DNA from: Flavobacterium sp. JAD_PAG50586_2
GTDB lineage: Bacteria > Bacteroidota > Bacteroidia > Flavobacteriales > Flavobacteriaceae
Reading direction: 5' to 3'
Assembly: GCA_023213215.1 (NCBI GenBank)
Contig: CP096136.1
Span: 1,488,001 to 1,552,000 of the forward strand
Length of the DNA stretch: 64,000 nt
A model generated the notes under the pieces. The model was not told the DNA's origin. It made no database searches and saw only the letters and a list, made by a program, of their open reading frames with translations. Both the position numbers and the translations under genes were made by a program. Below are positions 8,848-18,018 of this stretch, one piece after another (the stretch's first letter is position 1; each line of letters starts with the position of its first letter).

Positions 8848-9630
8848 ATGACTTTCGAAAACATACTAGTTGCTGTTGAAAACGGCATTGGACAAATTAC
8901 CATCAATCGTCCATCAAAATTAAATGCACTGAATGTTGCCACAATTCAGGAACTGCACGATGCCTTTGAAGCATTAGAAAACAAAGAAGAAGTTAGAGTA
9001 ATCCTTATAACCGGCGAAGGCGAAAAAGCTTTTGTTGCCGGTGCTGATATTTCGGAATTTGCCAATTTCACGGTTCAGGAAGGCGCGCAACTTTCGGCTC
9101 AGGGACATGAATTGCTTTTTGATTTTGTAGAAAATCTGAGAACGCCTGTTATTGCTGCAATAAATGGCTTTGCTCTTGGTGGCGGATTAGAATTGGCCAT
9201 GTCCTGTCATTTCAGGATTGCTTCCAACAATGCTAAAATGGGTCTGCCCGAAGTTTCACTTGGCGTGATTCCGGGTTATGGTGGAACACAGCGTTTGCCA
9301 CAGCTAATAGGAAAAGGACATGCAATGGAAATGATTATGACCGCCGGGATGATTTCTGCTGAAGAGGCTTTTCGCGTAGGTTTGATAAACCATGTTGTGC
9401 CTCAGTCCGAACTTTTGGATTTCACTAAAGGCATTGCGGCGAAAATCATACGCAACTCTCCGTATGCAATTGGCAGGGCAATAAAAGCCGTCAATGCTAA
9501 TTTTAAAGATGGTGTGAATGGTTATGAAACTGAAATCAGGAATTTCGGAAAATGTTTTGGCACCGAAGACTTTAAGGAAGGAACGACAGCTTTTTTAGAG
9601 AAACGGAAAGCTGAGTTTAAAGGAAAATAA
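8848..9630 (+). CDS. Enoyl-CoA hydratase/isomerase family protein
   Basis: This 260-residue crotonase-fold enzyme probably hydrates enoyl-CoA thioesters in fatty-acid or amino-acid degradation. It has the oxyanion-hole segment GADISEF, then INGFALGGGLELAMSCHFRIA carrying the first catalytic Glu. GLPEVSLGVIPGYGGTQRLP carries the second catalytic Glu. Both acids are present, which favours hydratase activity over a degenerate homologue. Length is normal. The exact substrate cannot be told from sequence. The nearest neighbours do not form an obvious beta-oxidation operon. Confidence 0.93.
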   Translation: MTFENILVAVENGIGQITINRPSKLNALNVATIQELHDAFEALENKEEVRVILITGEGEKAFVAGADISEFANFTVQEGAQLSAQGHELLFDFVENLRTPVIAAINGFALGGGLELAMSCHFRIASNNAKMGLPEVSLGVIPGYGGTQRLPQLIGKGHAMEMIMTAGMISAEEAFRVGLINHVVPQSELLDFTKGIAAKIIRNSPYAIGRAIKAVNANFKDGVNGYETEIRNFGKCFGTEDFKEGTTAFLEKRKAEFKGK

Positions 9631-9641
9631 TCACTGTTTTT

Positions 9642-11367
9642 ATGAAAAAAAATTTCTTCTTCCTAATTTTTACTTTTGTATCGACTATTACACAGGCTCA
9701 GGATATAGCTTATTCAATTTCCAAAAGTGATGTTTTTCAGGATGAATTCAAAAACTCTGTCATTATTTTATCTGAAACCAATTCCAAAGGAGAGTTGCTT
9801 TTAGTTCGCTCTTACAAAGGAACAATGTTATCTCAAGGAGAAGGTTTTTACATAGAGAAATATGATGATAACTTCAAATTAAAAAGAGCATTTGATTTTG
9901 AAATGAAGCATCCGAATTATCAAAAATACAATTTGATTGTCGGAGTTTTTTCCATGGAAAACAATCTTCATTTTGTTGAGATTTATTACGATTTAAATGA
10001 AAAAGCATTCATTTGTTTCGACAATATAATGTCAGAAGATTTTAAGATTACCACTAAAGAGCTTTTTAGGTTGTCCAAGGAAGAAATGAGTAGTTTTGGA
10101 ACTTTCAATTTGCAGCAAAAATTTTATAACAGGGCAAAAGAAACTTGGACAAATGATAACTCGGGAATCATTAATTCTGAAAATGAGCTTGCAAACTTAA
10201 ACACTTTTCATAAACTTTTCTTTTCAAACAACAGTAACAATAATTTAAGTTATAAAAATATTTTCGAAAATGAAAAGCACGGAAGTGGTTCTGACATCCT
10301 ACTGACTGTTAACGAAACCAAAACGGCATTTTCTATTGTTATTGATGCAAACAGCAAAGAAAATGATGGTCTAAAATTGTACTTATTTGATAAAAATCTG
10401 AATAAAAAACTTGACCTATTTTATACCAATGAAATAAAGGATAAAAAATGTTTTTTTCAGAATATCCAGGTTTCGCCAGACGGCAACGCAATTTATTTAT
10501 TAGCTAAAGCATATACTAAGGACTTAAAGAAAAAGAAGAAGGCGGAAAATATTATTATGAATTTTCTAAGATTTCCGAAAAGGAAATAATATCGCAAAAG
10601 CTCGACACTAAAAATCATTTTCTGGGTTCACTAAAAACGTATTTCCATAAAAATGAGTTAGTCACTATTGGCTTTTATTCAGATTCGAAAGATTTTAAAT
10701 ACTCCGGTATTTGTTGCTTTAAATCTGACATTAATACATTGGAGCTAAAAGCCTCAAATTACAATCCGTTTACATCACAATTCCTCTTTGATAAATACGG
10801 TAATGAAAAAAGTAAAGCGTTAAAAAGCATTAAATTTAAAAAGGTTTTTTTACTGAGACCAATGAAATTATCCTCAATGCCGAAGAATCCTATATTACCG
10901 AACAATATTACGCAAGTAGTGGAGCAGCCGGAATGGGTTTTGGTAATTCTACAGCCAAGGTTGATTACAATTTCGATGATATTGTAATAGCTAAATTAAA
11001 TGCTGACGGTAATCTGGCATGGGCACGGAATATCAATAAAAAGCAGGCCACAATAGATGATGACAATTCGTTTATTTCTTTTACTTCCACTATTAACAAA
11101 GGTAAAAATTACATTTTTATCAACACCAAGGATAAAATCAAGAAGTTAAAAAACGATCGGATAGAATTTGGCCAAATCAGGAAAAACAAATCCAACCTCA
11201 ATATCATACAGGTAGATGCAAACGGAAATTTTGAATACAAGGAAATACTTGACGACGAAGAAAACGCAGTGCCTTTTATGGTTGCGAAAGGTGTCATAAT
11301 TGACAACTCTGTTTATTTTTTAGGACGTCGCGGTAGTGAAAAACAACTTTTGAAAGTCACTTTATAG
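9642..11367 (+). CDS. Hypothetical secreted protein, two frame breaks
   Basis: I do not recognise this gene. Rebuilt across two breaks it is ~575 residues. It begins with a signal peptide (MKKNFFFLIFTFVSTITQAQ) and continues as a beta-rich protein with repeated 'D.N..L' and 'SPDGNAIYLLAKAY' segments, reminiscent of beta-propeller blades. Frame 1 runs to about 10547, where one A appears missing from an A-run before TATTATTATGAA. Frame 2 runs to the T7 run near 10843-10849, where one T appears missing. The third frame then continues FTETNEIILNAEESYITEQ to the stop. Both breaks are in homopolymers. It lies 11 nt after the enoyl-CoA hydratase gene. Confidence 0.7.
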
Positions 11368-11432
11368 TTAAAGGAAAATCATTTTTTATTTCAAATAATT
11401 CAAAAGCAATAGTAAATCAGATTTTTTGAAAA

Positions 11433-11510
11433 CTGTCACAAAAAAATTCAATTTAGAAAAATTGTGACAGAAAGTGTCACAAAAAAAGCGTTTTCGAAAA
11501 AATTGTGACA
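11433..11510. repeat. Two tandem hairpins with TGTCACAA arms
   Basis: CTGTCACAA (11433-11441) pairs with TTGTGACAG (11462-11470). TGTCACAA (11475-11482) pairs with TTGTGACA (11503-11510). The two palindromes are 4 nt apart, have similar A-rich loops of about 20 nt, and lie between convergent genes. They may act as transcript ends or be a protein-binding repeat; the function is unknown. Confidence 0.65.
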
Positions 11511-11539
11511 AGAATTCCGAACGAAAAATGGCTCTCCTT

Positions 11540-12184
11540 TTATTTTGCTCCGTTCCATTCCGCGAAAAACTGCGAAAGAAAATCTTCCATATATTGATGT
11601 CGAGCTTCTGCTATTTTTTTACCGGTTGGTGTATTCATTTTGTCTTTAAGCAGCAATAGTTTTTCATAGAAATGATTCAGCGTAGGCGAATTTGAATTTT
11701 TGTATTCTTCCTTGCTCATCTTTAAGTTTGGAGCAATCTCGGGATTATATAACGACCTGTTTTTGAAGCCGCCATAATTGAAAGTCCTTGCTATTCCGAT
11801 TGCGCCAATTGCATCCAGTCTATCAGCATCCTGGACGATTTCAAGTTCTATGGAATTGAATTTCCTTTCGAAATTGCCGCCTTTGAATGAAATGTTTTCA
11901 ATGATATTGATTACATGCTGAATAGTTGATTCGGCTACATTTTGACTTTCCAAAAATATCCTTGCCGTTTTGGGCCCAACGGTTTCGTCTCCGTCATAGA
12001 ATTTGCTATCAGCAATATCGTGAAGTAACGCTCCTAATTGTACAACCGTTAAATCACAATCTTCTTCTTTGGCAATGAGGAGGGAATTTTTGTAAACCCG
12101 TTCAATGTGAAACCAATCGTGTCCACCTTCGGCGTTTTCGAGTTTTTGTTTTACAAAAGAAATGGTATTTTCAATTAGTGACAT
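11540..12184 (-). CDS. HD-domain metal-dependent phosphohydrolase
   Basis: This 214-residue protein has the HD superfamily metal-binding pattern: first His in GGHDWFHIERVYKN (~residue 21), the HD pair in LGALLHDIADSKF (~residue 50), and the final Asp in VQDADRLDAIGAIGIART (~residue 118). The family hydrolyses phosphomonoesters or nucleotides, and the true substrate is not evident. Length and layout match the uncharacterised YedJ-like group. It is transcribed away from the desaturase gene, with a hairpin between them. It converges on the unknown gene across the TGTCACAA hairpins. Confidence 0.88.
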   Translation of the reverse strand: MSLIENTISFVKQKLENAEGGHDWFHIERVYKNSLLIAKEEDCDLTVVQLGALLHDIADSKFYDGDETVGPKTARIFLESQNVAESTIQHVINIIENISFKGGNFERKFNSIELEIVQDADRLDAIGAIGIARTFNYGGFKNRSLYNPEIAPNLKMSKEEYKNSNSPTLNHFYEKLLLLKDKMNTPTGKKIAEARHQYMEDFLSQFFAEWNGAK

Positions 12185-12198
12185 GCTTTCTTTAATTT

Positions 12199-12228
12199 AA
12201 AAATCCTCTCTTTTCAGAAAGGATTTAA
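12199..12228 (-). terminator. Probable terminator downstream of the acyl-ACP desaturase gene
   Basis: Reading the minus strand, AAATCCTTTCTGAAAAGAGAGGATTT forms a stem (AAATCCT with AGGATTT) followed by T-rich sequence. It lies between the desaturase stop and the HD gene start. The stem is modest. Confidence 0.45.
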
Positions 12229-12245
12229 GTCTATCTTTTTTTCTA

Positions 12246-13235
12246 TTATCTTATTAAAGCCGGTTCCACCCACTTGAAAATGGTAGACTCAGCCGGAATA
12301 ACCAATCTTTCAGACACTTTCGCCATTCTTGCCGGAAGCTTCATTAGATAATCGCGTGCTTTTTCAGCTTCATCCGTCAAGCCGGAAAGTTTATCGATTT
12401 CCCATTTTTCAATGAGTTTCTGCATGATATCAACATAATCTGCAGCGGTGTAAACTCCGATTCGTTGAGCAGAATCCGAAAAGTTTAAAAAAGCCTCTCC
12501 TATTTTTTCGCCTGATTCTCTTAGGAATTGTGCCGGCATTACGATTTTTTGTTTCATCATAAAGTTAAACGCCAATAGCATTTCACTTGGGTCAACCTTA
12601 AAAATTTGGTTTACGAATTCGCTGTAAGCATGATGGTGGCGCATTTCATCACCGGCTATCATTTTACATATTTTAGACAATTTCTTATCGCCATATTGTT
12701 TGGCAATCTGCGAAACCCTGTTATGCGAAATGTAAGTTGCTAATTCCTGAAAGCTGGTATAAACAAAGTTTTTATAAGGATCGCGTCCTGTACCGATATC
12801 AAATCCATCAGAAATTAAGTGCTGTGTTGTAATTTCAATTTCACGCATATTTACACGGCCTGACAAATACAGGTATTTATTAAGCAAATCTCCGTGACGG
12901 TTTTCTTCTCCGGTCCATTGGCGAACCCATTTACTCCAGGGATTATTTTCAACCTGGCCTACACCATCTACATCCATAAGCCAGGATTCGTAGGTTGGTA
13001 AGGCTTCTTCGGTAATCATATCTCCAACCAAAGTCACCCAGAAATCATAAGGCAAATCTTTAGCGATCTCTCTTAGTTCCTTAACCTCTTCAAAGAAATT
13101 CTCATCTTCAGAATTAGGTAAAAAATCAGAAGGCTGCCAAATTTTATCAACGGGAATCAGGTATTCGTCCATGAAGCCCTCAATCTTGTTTTCCAGAAAG
13201 TGCATTACTTCCAGGCGGATATTCTTTATTGACAT
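12246..13235 (-). CDS. Acyl-ACP desaturase (ferritin-like di-iron)
   Basis: This 329-residue soluble desaturase introduces a double bond into acyl chains carried on ACP. It has the two di-iron motifs of the family: EENRHGDLLNKYLYL (~residue 110) and DEMRHHHAYSEF (~residue 200). The second motif has His where the plant enzymes have Glu (DExRHE), as bacterial members often vary. An upstream helix holds another metal ligand in LVGDMITEEALPTYE. It lies next to an acyltransferase gene (10-nt gap), consistent with a membrane-lipid role. Confidence 0.92.
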   Translation of the reverse strand: MSIKNIRLEVMHFLENKIEGFMDEYLIPVDKIWQPSDFLPNSEDENFFEEVKELREIAKDLPYDFWVTLVGDMITEEALPTYESWLMDVDGVGQVENNPWSKWVRQWTGEENRHGDLLNKYLYLSGRVNMREIEITTQHLISDGFDIGTGRDPYKNFVYTSFQELATYISHNRVSQIAKQYGDKKLSKICKMIAGDEMRHHHAYSEFVNQIFKVDPSEMLLAFNFMMKQKIVMPAQFLRESGEKIGEAFLNFSDSAQRIGVYTAADYVDIMQKLIEKWEIDKLSGLTDEAEKARDYLMKLPARMAKVSERLVIPAESTIFKWVEPALIR

Positions 13236-13245
13236 TGTATCGAAA

Positions 13246-13980
13246 TTAATTTATAATAGATTGGGTTACTGATTTTTCTGTTTTCTTCATTAATTCTTCA
13301 AATGAAATTCCTTTAACCGGAATAGCCTCGTGAATGATAAATTGCAAATGATTTCCCAAACCCATTGGAAACGCACCAAATTTAACCATTTTCCACGAAT
13401 TATTAATGGTAATTGGCACAACATACGCGGAAGGCGCATATTTGCAAAGGATTTTTAATCCGCTTTGCGCGAATTCTTTGGGTTTTCCATCTTTACTTCT
13501 GGTTCCTTCCGGAAAAATAACTGCGGAGCGTTTGTACTTTTCTATGTATTCGGACAAACCTTTTATCAGTGGAATGGCTTGTTTGGGATCTTTCCTGTCA
13601 ATAAGAATAGAACCGCCATGCCTTAGATTATAAGACACACTCGGAATTCCTTTTCCAAGTTCCTTCTTACTGACAAATTTGGCATGAAATCTTCTTAAAT
13701 ACCAAATAATCCCAATGATATCGTACAAACTCTGATGATTGGAAACAAAGATTATCGGAACACCTTTTGGAATGGCATCCCTGTTTTCAAAAGTATATCT
13801 TGTTCCTAAAATGTTTGTGCATTTGGATAAAAAAAAGTTCAGGTAGTCGACACTTTTCTTATGTGCCTGATAGCCGAAAACATTTAGGCATATCCATTGA
13901 ATCGGATGGAAAATAACCAGGCATAAGCCAAAGCAGAGATAATATATTATCGAAATAGGATACGAAATTAGCTTTTCCAT
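13246..13980 (-). CDS. 1-acyl-sn-glycerol-3-phosphate acyltransferase (PlsC family)
   Basis: This enzyme acylates lysophosphatidic acid during phospholipid synthesis at the inner membrane. The open frame reaches 14073, but the likely start is the Met of MEKLISYPIS (13980), giving 244 residues. The 31 upstream residues are poorly coding. An N-terminal membrane helix is followed by the catalytic VSNHQSLYDIIG (HX4D) and the phosphate-binding VIFPEGTRSKDG. IVPITINNSW lies further on. It shares a transcript with the desaturase (10-nt gap). Another family member is encoded at 18.0 kb, so a unique role cannot be assigned. Confidence 0.9.
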   Translation of the reverse strand: MEKLISYPISIIYYLCFGLCLVIFHPIQWICLNVFGYQAHKKSVDYLNFFLSKCTNILGTRYTFENRDAIPKGVPIIFVSNHQSLYDIIGIIWYLRRFHAKFVSKKELGKGIPSVSYNLRHGGSILIDRKDPKQAIPLIKGLSEYIEKYKRSAVIFPEGTRSKDGKPKEFAQSGLKILCKYAPSAYVVPITINNSWKMVKFGAFPMGLGNHLQFIIHEAIPVKGISFEELMKKTEKSVTQSIIN

Positions 13981-14225
13981 AGCGTAAAAATAGATAACAA
14001 AAATAAGTAAAATCAAAGGATGAATGCAAAACAGTCCGGAAAAAGATTCTGAAAGTCTAATAAAAATATACACTTTTACTACACTAATTTAAAATCAAAC
14101 CCTTATAACTTTAACGTAATGAAATTAATCTCGGAAGACTTAAAATAATTTGTTCAAAACTCCTCCGATTTGTATTCTATGACATTAAAAAAAGCATTAT
14201 TTTTATGCCACAAAATTTAAAAAAA

Positions 14226-15230
14226 ATGAGTTCAGAAAAAGAAGCAAAATTAAAAGCATTACAATTAACGCTGGATAAATTAGACAAGGCATACGGAAAA
14301 GGAACCGTAATGAAAATGGGAGATAAAGCCGTTGAAGAGGTAGAAACTATTCCTTCGGGTTCACTTGGCTTAGATTTAGCTTTAGGAGTAAATGGTTATC
14401 CTAGAGGAAGGGTTATTGAAATATATGGTCCGGAATCTTCTGGAAAAACAACTTTAACCTTACATGCTATTGCGGAAGCACAAAAAGCGGGTGGAATCGC
14501 AGCTTTTATTGATGCCGAACATGCTTTCGACAGGAATTATGCAGAAAAATTAGGTGTTGATATCGAAAATCTAATCATTTCACAACCTGATAATGGTGAA
14601 CAGGCTTTAGAAATTGCCGAAAACCTAATCCGTTCAGGTGCTATTGATATTGTTGTAATTGACTCGGTGGCAGCTTTAACACCAAAAAGTGAAATTGAAG
14701 GTGAAATGGGTGATTCTAAAATGGGATTGCACGCCCGTTTGATGTCACAGGCTTTGAGAAAATTAACCGGAACAATCAGTAAAACAAACTGTACTGTATT
14801 TTTCATCAACCAGTTAAGAGAAAAGATCGGGGTTATGTTTGGAAATCCTGAAACTACCACTGGTGGAAATGCATTAAAATTCTATGCTTCGGTTCGTTTG
14901 GATATTCGTCGTTCTTCTCAGATCAAGGATGGAGAAAACGTAATAGGAAACAGAACTAAAGTAAAAGTGGTAAAAAACAAAGTGGCGCCGCCTTTCAAAA
15001 CCGCAGAATTTGACATTATGTATGGCGAAGGTGTTTCAAAAACCGGAGAAATCCTTGATTTGGCTGTAGAGTTTGAAATTATCAAAAAAGCAGGCTCCTG
15101 GTTTAGCTACGGTGAAACAAAATTGGGCCAGGGACGAGACTCTGTAAAGGTTTTGATAAAAGACAATCCGGAATTAGCAGACGAATTAGAACAAAAGATA
15201 AAAGACCTCATTAAAGAGAACAATGCTTAA
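14226..15230 (+). CDS. recA: Recombinase RecA
   Basis: RecA promotes homologous strand exchange and SOS induction. Starting from the Met of [12 protein letters not shown] the protein is 334 residues; an upstream in-frame Met at 14205 (MPQNLKKM) is possible but less likely. Walker A is [11 protein letters not shown], Walker [10 protein letters not shown], and DNA-binding loop L1 lies around [18 protein letters not shown]. Loop L2 includes [27 protein letters not shown]. It is a single-gene unit closed by a strong terminator. I see no clear SOS box upstream, but flavobacterial LexA sites would not be recognisable by eye. Confidence 0.98.
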   Translation: MSSEKEAKLKALQLTLDKLDKAYGKGTVMKMGDKAVEEVETIPSGSLGLDLALGVNGYPRGRVIEIYGPESSGKTTLTLHAIAEAQKAGGIAAFIDAEHAFDRNYAEKLGVDIENLIISQPDNGEQALEIAENLIRSGAIDIVVIDSVAALTPKSEIEGEMGDSKMGLHARLMSQALRKLTGTISKTNCTVFFINQLREKIGVMFGNPETTTGGNALKFYASVRLDIRRSSQIKDGENVIGNRTKVKVVKNKVAPPFKTAEFDIMYGEGVSKTGEILDLAVEFEIIKKAGSWFSYGETKLGQGRDSVKVLIKDNPELADELEQKIKDLIKENNA

Positions 15231-15236
15231 ATAAGA

Positions 15237-15270
15237 AAACCCGTCTAGTAAAACTAAACGGGTTTTTTTA
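15237..15270 (+). terminator. Rho-independent terminator of recA
   Basis: AAACCCGTCTAG and CTAAACGGGTTT pair around a TAAAA loop with one mismatch, followed by a run of seven T. It starts a few bases after the recA stop. Confidence 0.9.
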
Positions 15271-15329
15271 TTAAATTAACGCAACCATTTTTTAAAAAAA
15301 ACATCATAACAACAAAATCATTTATAATC

Positions 15330-15746
15330 ATGAAAAAGATAATTTCTCTTTTTGCACTGTTTTTCATCCTTAACAGCTGTTCCTTGGATGAAGGTGGTCC
15401 AAAATATACTTTTGAATTAACTCCAATAGTAAGTGTAGATATTCCTACAGAATTTACCCTTGGAGAAACTTATCCTATAACTGTACATTATAACAGACCT
15501 ACGACCTGCTATTTATTTAATCAGTTATACTATGAAAAAAATTTAAACATAAGAACTATTGCCGTCGAAAATGCAATAAAAGAAAGCGATTATTGTACTG
15601 ATTTAACAGGTGACGAAGCCGCTGCCGAATATACTTTTAATTTTTATGTGACCAGTAATGGCTCGTATATCTTTAAATTTTATCAGGGAAAGGACGAAAA
15701 CGGGCAAAGCCTATTTTTAGAATACGAAGTACCGGTAACAAATTAA
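15330..15746 (+). CDS. Small secreted lipoprotein, function unknown
   Basis: This 138-residue protein has a lipoprotein signal peptide with a lipobox (ISLFALFFILNSC, lipidated Cys about residue 17). The mature part looks like a single beta-sandwich, with an N-terminal VSVDIPTEFTLGETYPITVHYNRPT strand pair, two later Cys (TTCYLF and SDYCTD) and an aromatic C-terminal strand. I do not recognise the family. It lies 21 nt before the ECF sigma factor gene, which has a TTG start. It may share that transcript and belong to the same envelope-stress module. Confidence 0.8.
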   Translation: MKKIISLFALFFILNSCSLDEGGPKYTFELTPIVSVDIPTEFTLGETYPITVHYNRPTTCYLFNQLYYEKNLNIRTIAVENAIKESDYCTDLTGDEAAAEYTFNFYVTSNGSYIFKFYQGKDENGQSLFLEYEVPVTN

Positions 15747-15767
15747 ATAACAATCAATTTTTGAAAA

Positions 15768-16319
15768 TTGGATTTAAATCAACTCATAAATGATTGCAAA
15801 AACAACGATAGAAAAGCACAAGAACAGTTATACCGATTATACTCGCCAAAACTGTTTGCTGTCTGCTTAAAATATTCGCGCAATTATATTGAGGCACAAG
15901 ATAATCTTCAGGATGGATTTCTACTGATTTTTAATAAGATTGAGCAATTTTCGTTTAAAGGTTCTTTTGAAGGATGGTTAAAACGGGTCATGATTAATAA
16001 CGTTTTGCAGCAATACCGAACACAGACTTTTTTAAGTTTAGTAAATGAAGATATTACCGAGGAGACTGAAATTGAAATTGATGACGAAAATATATCACTG
16101 GACTATTTGTTAAAGATTATTCAGGAATTGCCGGACAGATACAGGTTAGTATTCAATTTATATGTCAATGATGATTATTCACATGCCGAAATAGCCGAAA
16201 TGCTATCGATAAACATAGGAACATCTAAATCAAATTTGTCTCGCGCAAGAATGATTTTAAAAGATAAAATAGAACAATACAAAAACGAAGAAAATAAAAA
16301 ACTTCCATCTGCAAGATGA
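15768..16319 (+). CDS. ECF-type RNA polymerase sigma factor
   Basis: This 183-residue sigma-70 family protein starts with TTG (MDLNQLINDCK). Region 2 spans ~residues 20-85, with YSPKLFAVCLKYSRNYIEAQDNLQDGFL (core binding) and FEGWLKRVMINNVLQQYR (-10 recognition). Region 4 spans ~residues 120-175, with LPDRYRLVFNLYVNDDYSHAEIAEML and NIGTSKSNLSRAR. The 3' end overlaps the next gene by 4 nt (ATGA), so the two are translationally coupled. That partner has an anti-sigma-like N-terminus, which fits the usual ECF sigma/anti-sigma arrangement. Confidence 0.95.
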   Translation: MDLNQLINDCKNNDRKAQEQLYRLYSPKLFAVCLKYSRNYIEAQDNLQDGFLLIFNKIEQFSFKGSFEGWLKRVMINNVLQQYRTQTFLSLVNEDITEETEIEIDDENISLDYLLKIIQELPDRYRLVFNLYVNDDYSHAEIAEMLSINIGTSKSNLSRARMILKDKIEQYKNEENKKLPSAR

Positions 16320-17931
16320 GTGAAAGAAAAAACATAGATCGATTGTTTCAGGAAAAGTTCAAGGATTTCGAGGTTAATCCTCCGGAAGGAACTTGGGCGA
16401 ATATTGAAGCAAAGCTCGATGAAAAAAAGAAAAGAAGGGTAATTCCGTTTTGGTGGAAATTATCTGGTGTTGCGGCTGTTTTCCTGGTTGGCTTTTTGAT
16501 ATCTAAATCAATTTACCAAATAGAAATTACACCTGAAAATCCTATAGTCAACGAAACCAATTCCAATACAACAAAAGAAGTTGAAAGAGGAAATATAAAT
16601 AAGGACGCAACAAATGAAAAAATAATTAAGGCAACTAATCCTATTGTTAAGGATAACAAACCAAACCAAATAAAAGGAAAAAGTTCTGAAGGCATAAACA
16701 AAAAAAGATTGGAAAATGGCACATACAAAAAATCTTCTGAAGCTGTTGCAACTACCTTTAATGAAGCAAATGATAACACAAATTCCGAAAGGGGAAATAA
16801 GTTGAAAAAAACAGCTTCGTCTGCAAAATCTATGGTTGCCGAAGGAAAAATCCGAATCGTCGTTCCTCAAAAAACAAAACAAATTTAGAGAAAAACAAAG
16901 CAATAGCGACCGGGTCATTTTTTGAAAAATCAAATAATGAAATGGCTCAAAACAATAAAAATACTAATCAATCAACTGATGATAAACAAGTTGTCCAAAC
17001 CACAAATGACAATAAAGTTACAACATCATTTGATCAAAAAAACATCAATCTTGATGGTTTAAAAGGGGAATCTAATTCGAATATTATTGCACAGGAAACT
17101 GTGAAAAAAGTAAACGACACTAATGCTATGAAAAGTGTTGTTTCCAATGCGTTGGAAGAATTGCTAAATGAAAAAGAAAGCAAAACAAAGCAGGAATCTA
17201 AACTAAATAGGTGGCAGCTGACCTCAAATGTTGCCCCTGTTTTTTTAGGTTCGGTTTCCAATGGTTCACCCATTGATTCCACGCTCTCTAAAAATTCAAA
17301 ATCCTATAATACCAATGTAGGCTTCGGACTTGGCGTAAGTTATGCCGTAAATAAGAAACTTTCTGTTCGAACCGGATTGAACAAAGTAAGTATGAGTTAC
17401 AATACTAATGATATTGTATTTTTTACCGGAATTCAATCGAAAAGACTGGAAAATGTTTCGCCCACATCATCAAGTGAAATGATACACGTTGAAGTCTCCA
17501 ATCCAACTACCGCCAACAGTTCGCCTGAAGCCGGGTTAATGCCTTTTGAAAACTCATTCACGCACAAAAATAATGGTTACCTAAAACAGGAAATAGGCTA
17601 TTTGGAAATGCCAGTCGAAATGACCTATAATCTTCTTGATAAAAAATTTGGCATAAAAATTATTGGGGGATTCAGTACGCTTTTCCTACAGGACAACAGC
17701 ATTACCATTGTTTCCGCAGAAAGAGATACTGCTCTTGGAAAAGCCAATAATTTAAATGATGTTCATTTTAGCACAAACCTTGGTTTAGGCATCAAATATG
17801 GTTTTATGAAATCTTTTGAGTTCAATATAGAACCAACCGTAAAATATCAATTGAATACATTTAGTGATAACGCCGGTAATTTCAAACCCTACCTTTTTGG
17901 GATTTACAGTGGAATCAGCTATAAATTTTAG
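16316..17931 (+). CDS. Probable dual-membrane-spanning anti-sigma factor with outer-membrane beta-barrel (one frame break)
   Basis: Rebuilt, the protein is ~538 residues. Residues 1-44 are a basic cytoplasmic segment (IDRLFQEKFKDFEVNPPEGTW then KKKRR). Residues ~45-63 form one membrane helix (FWWKLSGVAAVFLVGFLI). A long Asn/Lys/Ser-rich linker follows, then a C-terminal porin-like barrel (from ~17210) ending in a terminal aromatic, GISYKF. The frame breaks near 16845-16849, where one A appears missing from an A5 run; the frame resumes as NPNRRSSKNKTNLEKN. This layout matches the dual membrane-spanning anti-sigma (Dma) factors described in Bacteroides. The sigma partner overlaps by 4 nt. Function is inferred from layout. 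Confidence 0.75.
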
Positions 17932-17989
17932 TTTGTTACTTGTTTAAAATTAGTTAAGGTGATGTTATTGCTTTCGAGTAATAACTGGA

Positions 17990-18018
17990 AAAGAGTTCCA
18001 AGTTTTGGGACTCTTTTT
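17990..18018. terminator. Bidirectional terminator between the barrel gene and the acyltransferase gene
   Basis: AAAGAGTTCCA and TGGGACTCTTT pair (11 bp with one G-U) around AGTTT and are followed by T6 on the plus strand. On the minus strand the T-run is weaker. It sits between the two convergent stops. Confidence 0.8.

Noticed and set aside
11474..11659. 61-codon plus-strand ORF across the TGTCACAA hairpins
   Set aside because: It overlaps the HD gene on the opposite strand and its composition is set by the hairpins and poly-A; no coding support.
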